From: Beroe forskalii
Lineage: Eukaryota > Ctenophora > Nuda > Beroida > Beroidae
Length of the DNA stretch: 64,000 bases
Assembly: GCA_011033025.1 (NCBI GenBank)
Contig: WFMF01000142.1
Coordinates: 124,001 to 188,000 of the forward strand
Direction of reading: 5' to 3'
The position numbers and the translations under genes are program-made. Position 1 is the stretch's first letter, and the number at the start of each line of letters is the position of its first letter. A model generated the notes under the pieces. That model made no database searches. It was not told the DNA's origin and saw only the letters and a list, made by a program, of their open reading frames with translations. This document shows, in pieces, positions 45,846 through 56,924 of this stretch.

Positions 45846-47685
45846 CTTTACCAGGAGGAAAAGGGAGAAGTCTCCTAGTATGTTATCTGTCTGAAAGGAC
45901 CCAGTGAGGTGCTGGAATGTTGTTTGTAGAGTATAGATGTTGAAAATAGTGAACTTTGCTTCCGAGAACCATTTGACATGCTACTGTGTGGGACCAATGT
46001 TAGAGACGCAATACTGCAGTTTGGCGAGTCATACCAATCACCATTATCACTCCCCGAAGGTGGTGTGTGATGTTGTGTGGGACCAATATGATATAAAATT
46101 TGACAGGGGACAACGAAATATGACCTGCTACTGTAATCACTGATAAGGCATGCTTGTATGTTCCAGCACCTCCCTCAGACGTAGATCCTGTTCAAAATCC
46201 TCCTTCCCATCCCTCCAACTCCTTCTGCTGATCTATATGTCTCCTATACTCCTGTAAAAAGCTTTCCGGGGATGTTCTGCTTGGCTGACACTCCATGACC
46301 CCTCCCCCCTGTGGTCCCCTTCTTGCCCAAAGCCATGAATTTTTTGTACTGTACTTACTATGTGCATTCATGACAAACATTTTTGAGCAAATTGCCAATT
46401 ATATATGAGTTGCTTAGGCCAAGAACCAAGTTTTGGCTAACCTATAACTTGGGCATTTTACGCTCCATTTTTATTTCAAGTTTAATATACTCTACTATAA
46501 AAGTATAAATATGGCCAGGGGTGTAGCCAGATTTATAAAAAGGGGGCGCCGAGTTACCTTCAAAACCTGCATTGCGGGTCTTTCAAATAGCTGACTTATA
46601 AGTCTCTAAGTACAACCTTCCTGGGCAAAGATACAAAAATGCCCTCCGGCCTCCACAGTGTCTTACAGTTGCCCGAAGATCGGTTTTTGGCTCATAACCT
46701 TTTTCTGAGCATTTTAGGCCTTATCTTTATTACCTAGTCGAATATGAACATAGCCATTGCAATTCTTTTGAGTCCAAAAAATGAGTCCCTACGATCTTCC
46801 TTGGCAGATATATGAATATAAACAATAAACATGTGTAATTTGTTTGCGATACCAGTTGAAAACTAGTTTTTGCTCCGTAACATTTTTTCTGGGCATTTTG
46901 AGGCAAAGTCGCACTAAAAATTGCATGAAAATGTAGCCATTGCGATTCGTTTGAGCCCAAAATGGAATCTCTGTGATCTTCTTAGGCTGAGATATGAATA
47001 TAAACATATGTTGCCTTTGCGATACGAGTTGAAAAACCAGGTTTTGGTCCATAACTTTTTTCCTGGGCATTTTGACGCATATTCACACTCAAAATTGCAT
47101 AGAAACATGGTCATTACGATTCTTTCGAGCCCAAAACGAAGTCTCTAGGACCTTTCTAGACCAAAATACAAAATAAACATCTGTAACTTCCTTGCGATAC
47201 ACTGAAAAACCAGTTTTTGGTCCATAACTTTTTTCCTGGGCATTTTTAGGGCTATTCGCACTAAAAATTGCATAAAAATGTGGTCATTGCGCTTCGTTTG
47301 AGTCCAAAACGGAGTCTCTACGACCTTCTGAAGCTGAGATTTGAATTTCCCCATACGCGCTTAAGGGCGTGGCATGGGCGTGGCCCTACAGACACGTGTC
47401 TAGCGATACAAAAGTGGTACCAAGGTGATTCTGGACCAGAATTGCCTGGAGAACAACGTGCAACCGTCAAAAAATCTGGGCAATGAAGTGCATACACAAC
47501 TACACGCTGCTACTAGAGTAATCATTATGATTTTAACTGATTCCAGGTAGCTTCTATGAAAACAATGAGTTTAAATTCCCTGAATGAGTGGGATCTGGTG
47601 ACATCAGAAAAATGTCGGGATGACATCTCCACAGCAACGCACTATGGTGATGACGACATCCCCATGGCAACTCATCTTGATGACG

Positions 47686-48287
47686 TCATAACATACTCAT
47701 AATATGAACAACAACTGCCACGCTTGGAAATGACATAGCAAAGCTTCTCTTGAAGACTCCGTATTTCCCTAGATATGCATCCTGAGCTTGGAGATCACGA
47801 TATTCACCGTACGGAACAGCCTGCCCGCCGTGCCCCTGGCCTTCAAATCCCATCATCTCATTAGGCACACAGGAATACCCGGTAAGTTGTCCTGGTAGTA
47901 AGTTGAAGTGGATACACAATATCACTGCACTGTGTATTTGATAACGCCGTCATCATGATGATGAATGAGACCACCACTGTGAAATAGCTAGCTAAATAGG
48001 ACTGCGTAAGTCACACTCGAATATTGTAGGCTATGGCCACTGATGTCATGATCATAGTTTAGAATGATCAGTTGTTGACATCCAAATGTGTATTTTCATA
48101 TTTGTAGAGAATGTTCTGTAACTCCCTTCAAAGAGCTCATGCGCTGCCTCGCGAGATCATAATCACTCTGTGTTTTTCAGGCCCTCGTACCTGCTTTCCT
48201 AAAGAATCCACTGGATCTGGAGTGACTGTCATAGGAGTAGCAACAGTAATAGGAGTGACAACTTGATAAAGCAGGACCTTTCCTCAT
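47686..48287 (-). CDS. Candidate small two-exon gene, right-arm copy
   Basis: Exon 48191-48287 (ATG at 48287) and exon 47686-47891 mirror the left-arm candidate, with one Ile codon absent from exon 1 and a stop giving a protein of about 100 residues. The block NEMMGFEGQGHGGQAVPYGE is identical to the left copy, while the flanking residues differ at about ten places. It sits beyond the inserted transposon, convergent with ING. I cannot tell a young gene from conserved non-coding sequence here. Confidence 0.33.
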
Positions 48288-49607
48288 GGATCTGTCCTGG
48301 ATCTTCAGATGTGTCACAGTGAGTCTGTTTCATATTTATTTACATTTCTCGCGCTTTGACACGATAATTTCAGGGTAGGGGGAGTGAATGCTTGTTCCCA
48401 CATTTAAACACTTTAAGTGGATTCCAAGTATTCAACCCAATTGAATTGTTGCACGGTCAATGGAATGGTTTGGCGTCAGTCTCATGCCCCACTCATGCCG
48501 CCAATAACAGTGTCGTGACGATCTCATATCCGTTTCGCACTAAACGCTTCCTGTCCATTTAATCGATGAGATATGAAATGTCCCATAACTATTGCAAATG
48601 AGCAAATGGTTGCACAATGCACAACTTGTTCATTACTCAATGAATATTATCCAATCATATTTTGATGTGTTCCTGGGAGCTTGATGATAATGCTTGATTG
48701 CTCAACTCTTACATCATTTTACAAGTCACAGAGCCATGATTGCTGCTAAGCAGAATCGGAGCCGTTAGAATCATTTAACTACACAGTCTAGCAAAATAAA
48801 GTTATAATCTGTACTAAGTTAATCGTTGTCACCTGTCATTTCTGCTCAGTTGCTTACATGCTTTTTTATAATATATTCACTCCCCTACTCCAAGCACCAT
48901 TTATCACATTACATGATCAGTGTTTGTGCATCACTATTCACGTCACATTGAGATAATGTGACTTAGCAGTGTCTCACCACACATCTATGTGGCATGATTA
49001 CTGATATTACGACACATTCAAAATAACCCACTTCTAGTTCTGTAAGCAAACATCAAAACGTTTTTTTTCCGACTGAATCAGGGTGAAGTATAAGTTTCAG
49101 GGATCACAATTTCCGCTCCTTTTCCCGGCACCTCAAACGTTTTCAGCGTTGCCAAGCAATAATCATGGCATGATTGCAATTGTTTCGTCATGTTTAAAAG
49201 GCATTGTATAGCATTCCAGTTTCATTCAGGCTTATTTAGGCATAATTAATGCTCCATGATCATTCCCCTATGAATTGAATATAATATTCTAAGTGTTTTG
49301 CCTCTTTTTTTCAACTTGGTCTCCCGTCACGTCACTCAAGCTGCTGCCTACTGAGGAACAAAAATTCCGCGTCTCCATGAAACGTGAATTAAATATCACT
49401 CGCTTGGAAGGATATTGCCTTTTCTATAGGAATCCTTTTTATTGTGCCATTCATCAATTCTGCAGTGCGCGTATAACTTTGAAAGTATGAACACTCTGTG
49501 ACAAGCAGCTCGTAAATTGAAATTTGATTGAATGAGGTGAGGATCGTTGTTGGTACGTTGAATGGTTTTTGAGTGGCTCAAGGTTTGATTAAACTTACAG
49601 TATGAGA

Positions 49608-49798
49608 TATGTACTTTAGAGGCGTAAGACGAACACGCAGACAATATAGAGCCCTGCGCGAGCAGGGCTCTATATAATATTTAAATGTCGACAGCGAAGC
49701 TGGAGACATTTAAATGATTTAGAGTGCGAGGCGAAGCGAAGCTGAGCCGAGTGCTCTAAATCATATTTCTGCGGTGAGTTTGAGCCTCTAAAGTACTA
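49608..49798. mobile_element. Foldback element made of three successive hairpins
   Basis: Outer ends TGTACTTTAGAGGC and GCCTCTAAAGTACT are inverted copies. Inside, in series, are GAGCCCTGC-GCGA-GCAGGGCTC (9-bp perfect stem), a CATTTAAATGTC palindrome around GACAGCGAAGCTG, and GATTTAGAG...CTCTAAATC around GGCGAAGCGAAGCTGAGCC. It encodes nothing. Confidence 0.8.
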
Positions 49799-50714
49799 TA
49801 GTCGAACGGTGTACACAAGACACACCCTGTACACAACAAGCACACATTACCTTATATGGTAATAATAAAAAATGCTTGTTTACACAAAACAAAAAAGCGC
49901 ATAACTCAGCCGTTTTTTGAGCAATTTCGATCAAATTTTCAGGATATTACGGGCAAGATATGACCAATATAATCCTGGAGTAGCTTACATTTTTGACCTC
50001 CAGAAATTGAGATATGACAAATAAACTGGTGTTTTGTTTTAAAGTTACCGCTTAATAAGTAGCTTTTCGGACATAACTCCGCTTCTGGGACTCAAAATGA
50101 ATCTAAACTTCACTGAGATGTTGCTTATATCTAGCTCTAAATATCCTGAAAGTTTCATCAAGTTTGCTCAAAAAGCCTCGGAGATATGCACATTTTTGTA
50201 ACGCAAATACAAAGGTCGTATAGATTTACATTTAAAGTTGTGAGTCATAACAAACACATGATATAAAGCGCGTGTAGAACACGACTCTACGCATATAGTA
50301 CTACCCTTTAAATCGGTCAAAACTTGTCGTGAGACTACTATATTGAGATGCAATTCATCGAACTTTAACTTACCTATATTTATTATATTATTAATTAATT
50401 AATATATTTTCATTATCCATTTATTGTTGTCGACCCTGTGTTCACAATAAGCTCCGAGGCTCTTTGAAACGTAAAGCTGCAGGTTCAAACTATACATTGG
50501 TGTTTGGTATCAGAGTTGTTGGAGGGGTTATTATTGATTAAAGTTACTAAACTTAAACCACCTTCTGGTAATAATGTTGCTATGTATACGCCTCTTGTTT
50601 TAATACAGCTTGATATCGACCAAACTTAATCATGTTATTGTTAGAGCAGATTGCACTGAAGGAACTGAAAGAGTTAGGTTGCGTACATGATTCAATCTGC
50701 ACCTTCTTGTATAG
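49799..50714. other. Non-coding, transposon-like wording
   Basis: Phrases such as ACATAACTCCGCTTCTGGGACTC and AAATTTTCAGGATATTACGG recall the subterminal repeats of the 3.74-kb element at 43778-47520 without aligning closely. Probably old transposon DNA. No gene seen. Confidence 0.35.
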
Positions 50715-51070
50715 TCAAAGTTGTTAAATACGTATTTTTTAAGAAATATGGCAAAAAATACAACACCTATTTTTTTGGCAAAAACTGCCGTACTTTTTTC
50801 TCCTTCAAATTTGAAACTTTGCTTGAATTTTGAGTAACTACTATTGTCTCGGCTAGGTCGCGCGCGCACTTTACAAGTTTATGATACCATCGTTTTATTG
50901 TACTTGGTAGCGCATGCGCGCGTACTTTTTCACGTATTTAAAAACCCCTATTTGGACTCCATTTTGAGATTTCTAAGCCACGTATTGTGAGAAAATACGC
51001 GTACTTTTTTCAGAGTCTAATACACCGTATTTTTTCGCGATTTTTGCACGTATTTGCAATCAGCAATATA
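50715..51070. repeat. Dispersed repeat family, copy 1
   Basis: AT-rich sequence with AAATACGTATTTTTT, CGCGCGCACTTT, ACTTTTTCACGTATTT and TTTGCACGTATTTGCA occurs again in the same order and orientation at about 61995-62275. No ends or coding were recognised. Confidence 0.65.
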
Positions 51071-51394
51071 CCTTATTACAGGAAATTACGCTTACATGTC
51101 ATATAAGCTACACGACAAAGTATATTTCCTAGACTAAAATTTTTAACTTCTTGCGTGCTTTTTATTTTAGGATCAATTTTTCATGTTTCTTTTATTCAAC
51201 TGGGTGTTGTTCCATTGGTGTTTTTTCAATGGTTGCTTTTTCATTTATATTTTTGCTAATTTGAATGGGTTTCTTTCCATGGATGCATTTCACTTCTGAG
51301 CCATAGGGCTTGATTAAATGTAAAATAAATCAAATGTAAACTAATTTCCTGTAATGAGGTAATATGCGTAATGCGCATCTCTGTTATTATCGAT

Positions 51395-51835
51395 TTTCTC
51401 TACGCTAAAGCTGTACTCTGTAGGTTTTCAGCTCCAGATAAGGTTTGTCAAGGCTAGCTGTAAGGCTGTAGGTTTTCAGCTGTAGATAAGGTTTGTCAAG
51501 GCTAGCTGTAAAGCTATGTAGGTTTTCAGCTACAGATAAGGTTTGTCAAGGCTAGCTGTGAAGCTGTAGGTTTTCAGCTACAGTTAAGGTTTGTCAAGGC
51601 TAGCTGTGAAGCTGTAGGTTTTCAGCTACAGTTAAGGTTTGTCAAGGCTAGCTGTAAAGCTGTAGGTTTTCAGCTACAGTTAAGGTTTGTCAAGGCTAGC
51701 TGTGAAGCTGTAGGTTTTCAGCTACAGATAAGGTTTGTCAAGGCTAGCTGTAAAGCTGTAGGTTTTCAGCTACAGATAAGGTTTGTCAAGGCTAGCTGTA
51801 AAGCTTTAGGTTTTTAGCTACAGATACCAGGTTCT
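51395..51835. repeat. 48-bp tandem array, first half
   Basis: Units of GTAGGTTTTCAGCTACAGAT followed by AAGGTTTGTCAAGGCTAGCTGTAAAGCT repeat about nine times. The array continues at 54262-54640 after a LINE insertion. With a period of 16 codons it yields an open frame (54326-54556) that is not a gene. Each unit can form a short CAGCTACAG/CTGTAGG pairing. Confidence 0.95.
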
Positions 51836-54261
51836 GATGATTCGGGCACCATACCGTTAAATCAGAACATCGGTGAGATTCCCTGGAACGGAGCTTCGTT
51901 GCTGCTCCCGAGGCCGTAGTCTGTAGATTAGCTTGCTAATACTACAGCGATGGTGCGTTAAGACCAAGAAGCAACAAAGTAGGCTGCCAACTTATGCTCT
52001 TGGAGTATAAGAACAATGTGCAACCTAACAGACTAGCGCTGTATCAGCCATTAGTCTTTTCTCTTAAAGTCAATAGTTCTTTGTGCTTTCAGCCGGATGA
52101 GAACTAAAAATCCTCCAGATCTACCAGTGAGGTCCCAATCTGTCACACTAAATTCAAGTGATATTGGGAATTTTGTTCAGCAGTTTGAAGTAGGGCTTCT
52201 TTGCCCTGCAGGAAGCTCTGCCAAAATTTTAAATTTCACTACTCAAAAACATAGAATAAATTGAATCTGTACAATCCTCTACGAATCATTATAACTTAAA
52301 TTTGATTGTAGAAAACAGTATTGTCAAGTTAAACACAGAAATATACAAATAACTAGTACAAATATGCATAAGAATATGATTAATTAATCAAGAAATAATT
52401 AATTAATTAACCTTAATTAGTTTAAATGATATACAAGTATATTTACAAAAAAAATAAATAAATAAATAAATAATACTGTATCAGATTACTAATCCTCTAA
52501 AAGTAATCTCTTACTTAGTTAAATATTGAGTTAAAATTAGAAGAAACAGCTATAAAAAGAGCATTAACTCTCAAGACTGAAAGACACTGGAACATGAATA
52601 ACTATAAAAATGAAAAAATACAATCAACACAAGAAATAATTGATTGGAAATTTAAAAATATGATAAAAATTGACCCAAACCCAATTTCAAACAAAATTAG
52701 TCCTTTCTCAATCTTAAACAAAACATACAAAATCAACATTGAAAACAGGGACAGTATACAAATGAAAGAATGTGAATCAAACCTTCTAATCTTCACAGAT
52801 GGGTCAAAAATGAAAAAAGGCAACACAGGAATCGGTATAACATTCAGTGAAGAAGAAATAAATGAGGTAGCAGAACCACTCCCAACACACACCAGCATTT
52901 ACCAAGCAGAAGCAATTGCCATATGGAAAGCGCTAGCGAAATCATACGAAACAAAAACTTAAGTAATTTAAATATCGAATTCTACTCAGATTCACAAGCA
53001 GTACTTAAGTCTCTAATGAACAAACATACAAAAAATGAATTAATAAAAATGTGCCATAACTCACTTAATGAGCTGGGAGGAAATAACACAGTCAATCTCA
53101 ACTGGATACCTGGCCACGAAGGTCATGAAGGAAATGAAATAGCTGACTACCTTGCCAAGAAAGGTTCCCTAAAACAAGTATCAAATCCGCTATATAATAA
53201 AGCACCATTCACAACATTTATTAATATCATTAACAAACACTACCATAGATCAATAGAAAACAGATTTATATATAGTGATATAAGCTGTGAGGCTAAGATA
53301 CTTACATCTGGTTTAGTTAAAGCTTATAAATACAGGACAAATAAAATGACAAACAAAATCTTAACACTAAACTATGAGAAAATAAGTACTTTAATTAAAA
53401 TATTATCCAATCATAACAACCTAAACTATCACATGACAAAACAAAACAGAGTTATAATGAACACTGTGAATACTGTACGAAGTAATGAATTACGTTGACT
53501 ACAACTGGGAAGAACTGCCTAGAAACAGCGCATCATATACTGTGTAAATGCTCTTATTTCAGCAATAAAAGAAAAGAAATATTCAACAAATACCAATTTG
53601 ATAGCATTGACGATCTGCAAAATAGTCATCTAATCAACAACACCAATATTTTTGAAAGAAAGCCACAAATAACAAAAAGAAGCCTTTCCCCCAACAGAAC
53701 ACTATCTCACAAAACTAACAAACGTAGAAGCACACCTACACAAGGTAATAATAATAAAAGACGACGATACACCAGCTGATTCAAGAAAATAATGGAAGGA
53801 GAGCAGGAGGGTCCTGACATTTCGATAATCACCACTCAAAATGAAATCCGTACCACTTTTTTTTAAATACACTTATGTTACCGAAGGCAACTCAGCTCAC
53901 GCCTTCAAAACTACACTTACCTTTATGACTTTTTGACCGACCCATGGCAATGTGGACAGAGAGAGTAAATCTATTTTTTCTGTGCTTTGGACAGAGATAT
54001 AGTTGACTCAAACTGTAGTGTGCAGCAGTAAAAGGCGGCTTGTCTGGCCTAACACCCGGACCACCATTGCTCAGTGAAGTTCACCAAGCCAATGTCACTG
54101 AAATGCTGTTCCCAATAAAGCCAGAGCACCCAGTGGGTACCAGTGGCAACTTGCCGTCGCTATAAGTGGTGTCCCGTGGCCCCAGTGCTGGCAGTGCCCT
54201 TAAGGGTACTGTCCCCCTTACTTCCGAGTTTGGGGAACCTACAATACAATACAATACAATA
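51836..54261 (+). mobile_element. Internally deleted non-LTR retrotransposon (RNase H clade)
   Basis: It splits the 48-bp array; GCTACAGATA is found on both sides. A long 5' UTR-like part leads to a short frame starting MRTKNPPDLPVRSQ at 52097. Then, after AT-rich sequence, the 3' part of ORF2 encodes RNase H and a C-terminal zinc knuckle. No reverse transcriptase or endonuclease lies between, so the middle is missing. The 3' UTR ends in (TACAA)n. RNase H plus this tail style fits the I/R1-like group. Confidence 0.82.
52594..53779 (+). pseudogene. RNase H domain and zinc knuckle of the LINE ORF2
   Basis: Frames 52594-52962, 52923-53498 and 53495-53779 follow each other. The first gives LLIFTDGSKMKKGNTGIGI (RNase H first Asp) and YQAEAIAIWKAL (Glu). 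The second gives NIEFYSDSQAVLKSL (Asp) and LNWIPGHEGHEGNEIADYLA (His/Asp). The third gives CLETAHHILCKCSYF (CCHC-type knuckle). Frameshifts separate the pieces at about 52930-52960 and 53495, so it is inactive. All four RNase H catalytic acids are still present. Confidence 0.85.
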
Positions 54262-54640
54262 GCTACAGATAAGGTTTGTCAAGGCTAGCTGTAAAGCTGT
54301 AGGTTTTCAGCTACAGATAAGGTTTGTGAAGGCTAGCTGTAAAGCTGTAGGTTTTCAGCTACAGATAAGGTTTGTCAAGGCTAGCTGTAAAGCTGTAGGT
54401 TTTCAGCTACCGATAAGGTTTGTGAAGGCTAGCTGTAAAGCTGTAGGTTTTCAGCTACAGATAAGGTTTGTCAAGGCTAGCTGTAAAGCTGTAGGTTTTC
54501 AGCTACAGATAAGGTTTGTGAAGGCTAGCTGTAAAGCTGTAGGTTTTCAGCTGTAGATAAGGTTTGTCAAGGCTAGCTGTAAAGCAGTAGGTTTTCAGCT
54601 GTAGATGAGGTTTGTCAAGGCTCAAGGCTCAGTCTTTGTC
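54262..54640. repeat. 48-bp tandem array, second half
   Basis: Same unit as 51395-51835, about eight copies, with a variant GTGAAGGCTAGC replacing GTCAAGGCTAGC in alternate units. That alternation suggests a 96-bp higher-order unit on this side, while the first half shows its own variants (GATAAGG or GTTAAGG). Confidence 0.93.
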
Positions 54641-56435
54641 GTGTGGTTGATGAGCTTTGCCCCATTCCCTCACACACTGCGCTCAATTCTTTTCTCTTGA
54701 CAAAAGCCACTCACGTCACACTGCCTCGCATAACTATGCGCAATGACGTTTGTCGGACCTTTTTTCTAAATACGGCAACAGTTGAAACGATAATGCCTTT
54801 ACTAAAGGTGCCCATTTCTCTGTATAAAGCGAGGATGACGATTCTTGGTTTCTGTTTTGCCGCTCAAAATAAAAAGCTTCTTGGCTAAGATTTCATCCGA
54901 TCATGTGACATGTAGCAATAAAAATAAATCCGTTATATTCTAGGAGAGTCAGGCTGTGGGGGATGCTATTGTGTGCACAGTTGCTGAGTCGCAGTGCACA
55001 CCATTTTAATGGAATGTCGTCACAGCGGCCCCCTATATAAGGTCTGATCTGTGTAGATTACCCCCTTTAAAAAGGTGGTCAATCCCAAAGTGAAACGTTC
55101 AGTCTTACTGTTGTGTTTCATTGAGAGGCTTTTCTAGCTTATCAGCTATAAAATACTGTATTGCGATGAAAAATACTATTCAGTATTTCAATACTACGTT
55201 TTTTCAGTTCTCTCTTTCGTTTTTATTCGAAATAATCAACGATTTTTCGATTTCATCCATATTTCTATCATATTTTATTTCTTCAAAGTCATAGGTATTT
55301 ATCCATGTCATTTGCCATAAAACTACATATCAGGAAATCGGGAAATATCGTACATTAATGCCTCATGTAATAATTGGATCATGCCCTAGTGTCGCCAAAC
55401 CACTGCCCTAAATTTAGGCAGTTCAAAGGAGATTTCCCTTTCATTTGCTATCACCAAATCGGTTTACAATATATCAGTTTAACAGTGAACTGGTTTCGTG
55501 TCTTTTCGGCTCATTGGAATCCACAAAAGTAGATAAAGTATAACTGGGGAGTTATTTGAGCTTTGAAGAAGCTTTGAGGTTGGGAGTAAGTTGAAAACGT
55601 TTGAATGGTAGAAGTTTTTAGAAGCTTTCAAATAGCATGTGCTTATCGACTATCGTCTTCAGCCAGGGGTTGTATGATGTGTGGGGGCATATGCTTTGAA
55701 TTTGTCGTCTCGTTTTTTCTTCTTGCCATGCTTGGCTATCGATCCACCCACATCTTCAAACCTTCGTCACGTGTGTGTTCATTAACTTATTAATTGAATT
55801 GTAAAATCTTTCCATCGTTCTCTGGAGCACTCGGGGAGAAGCAACCGAGAGGCACTTCCACCTGCTGCTGTAAGCAGTCTACACAGTCTACAGTCTACAC
55901 GGTTTACACTCTACAGTCTACATAGTCTACACACGCTACAGTCCCTTCCTTACAGTCCTATCAGAAAACTTCAGTTTCTCTACAGATGCTGGCTGCTGTA
56001 GTAAGCAGTCTACAACACAGTCTACAGTCGTGTACGTCTGTAAACGTCTACACTCCACGTCTGTAAATATTGTTTCTCAGCTTTGGGCGGGGGTATCTTG
56101 CGCTGCACAAACTAGAGCGTGAGTCATACTTGCTATCAAGTGCACGGCTGATCACTACACCACTACGTTTTATTGCTTTGGCATGCATACACTCGTGTAC
56201 AACTCGTGTACTGCAGTACTGGAGTGTCGGGATGACTTTTAATCGGAGCATATTCTGATAGCACGTCGTTGTAGTTTCTCCTTCAGCAGTTCGCAACCCC
56301 TTCGTTACCTTGTGGTTTGAGAGGGATAAACTCAGACTCTTACACTGATTCTTATCTTTCTTTTGATTTGAGAGGGATAAATTCAGAATCGAGCACTGTT
56401 TCTTCTACTCTCCTAGTCGTGGATTCGTGGACACG
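54641..56435. other. No gene seen; leader region of the first-exon cluster
   Basis: It contains a run of CAGTCTACA and CTACAGTC short repeats (about 55875-56045) and no recognised exon before 56436. Part of it is presumably promoter and 5' UTR for the exon at 56436. Confidence 0.45.
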
Positions 56436-56534
56436 ATGTCTGTTCTAAACTGCTTCTCCAAGAGGAGACGAGTCAACCGGCAAAGGAAGAGGAGCTCCAT
56501 CTACCAAGTCACAAGATCTCCTCCCCTCAAGAAA
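56436..56534 (+). CDS. Candidate alternative first exon 1 (33 codons, phase 0)
   Basis: ATG to a strong donor AAGAAA|GTAAGC gives a short basic N-terminus (starts MSVLNCFSKRRR, then NRQRKRSS). The open frame stops exactly in phase 0. With the exons at 57997 and 63428 it forms a set of same-strand, same-phase short ATG exons. The rest of the gene would lie beyond the window. Function unknown; the basic N-termini could be localisation signals. Confidence 0.5.
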
Positions 56535-56817
56535 GTAAGCGATTTGAAAACCTACATTAATTAAGAATTGACGTCCAACATTTGAACAACCTAAAATTTA
56601 AACTATGTTCTTATGTTGGATTGAAAATGATATGTCTGATGTATTTGTTGGGCAGGCAGTGCAAAGGCAAACAGTTAAAATGGATTAGAAATAATATGTA
56701 CGCAGTACCCTCAAGGTTTTATGCCTCAAGCCGGATCAGAATGTTCCATTGAGTTCACTTGGGACTAGGCCCTAGGGAGAGAATAACAGTTGCAGTTCGA
56801 AGTCGAACTGCACTTTT

Positions 56818-56924
56818 GTGTGTGCGTGGCGCAAGGTTGCGCGGCGTACAGACAATGTTTAATTTATATGTCTTAACAGTTAACGCCGCGCAAACTTACG
56901 CCGCGCACACGAAAGTGCACCGTA
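56818..56924. mobile_element. Foldback MITE, about 107 bp
   Basis: TGCACTTTTGTGTGTGCG plus GCGCAAGGTTGCGCGGCG and the inverted CGCCGCGCAAACTTACGCCG plus ACACGAAAGTGCA make a nearly full-length hairpin with a short AT-rich loop. It shares the GCGCGGCG motif with the element at 24863 and may be of a related family. Confidence 0.82.

Larger units (their letters stand above)
43778..47520. mobile_element. 3.74-kb DNA transposon with long TIRs inserted in the right arm
   Basis: Inverted ends of about 1.1-1.3 kb (43778-44910 and about 46155-47520) start TACTCGAGTAGCAGCGTGTA. They contain tandem units of about 170-180 bp with the phrase ATGCCCAGGAAAAAAGTTAT. Flanks are a 3-bp ATC on each side, and the left arm near 16229-16234 is the empty site. 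The middle holds a nested element and a partial MULE-like transposase. Long ends with subterminal repeats suit a MULE-type element, but the 3-bp duplication is short for that group. Confidence 0.88.
41853..49345. repeat. Right arm of the large inverted duplication
   Basis: It is the reverse complement of 14440-18228, in two pieces: 41853-43777 pairs with the ING half and 47521-49345 with the outer half. The inner border (CATAGCAAGACAGCAAGAC) is about 20 bp upstream of the ING ATG and the outer border is at CCCGTCACG near 49323. Beyond both borders similarity ends abruptly. Confidence 0.95.

Noticed and set aside
14440-49345. Inverted arms as an assembly artefact
   Set aside because: The arms differ by many substitutions, small indels and two different insertions with clean empty sites, which a duplicated contig would not show.
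54326-54556. Open frame with 16-residue repeats (KASCKAVGFQLQIRFV)
   Set aside because: It is the 48-bp tandem array, a multiple of three, read through.
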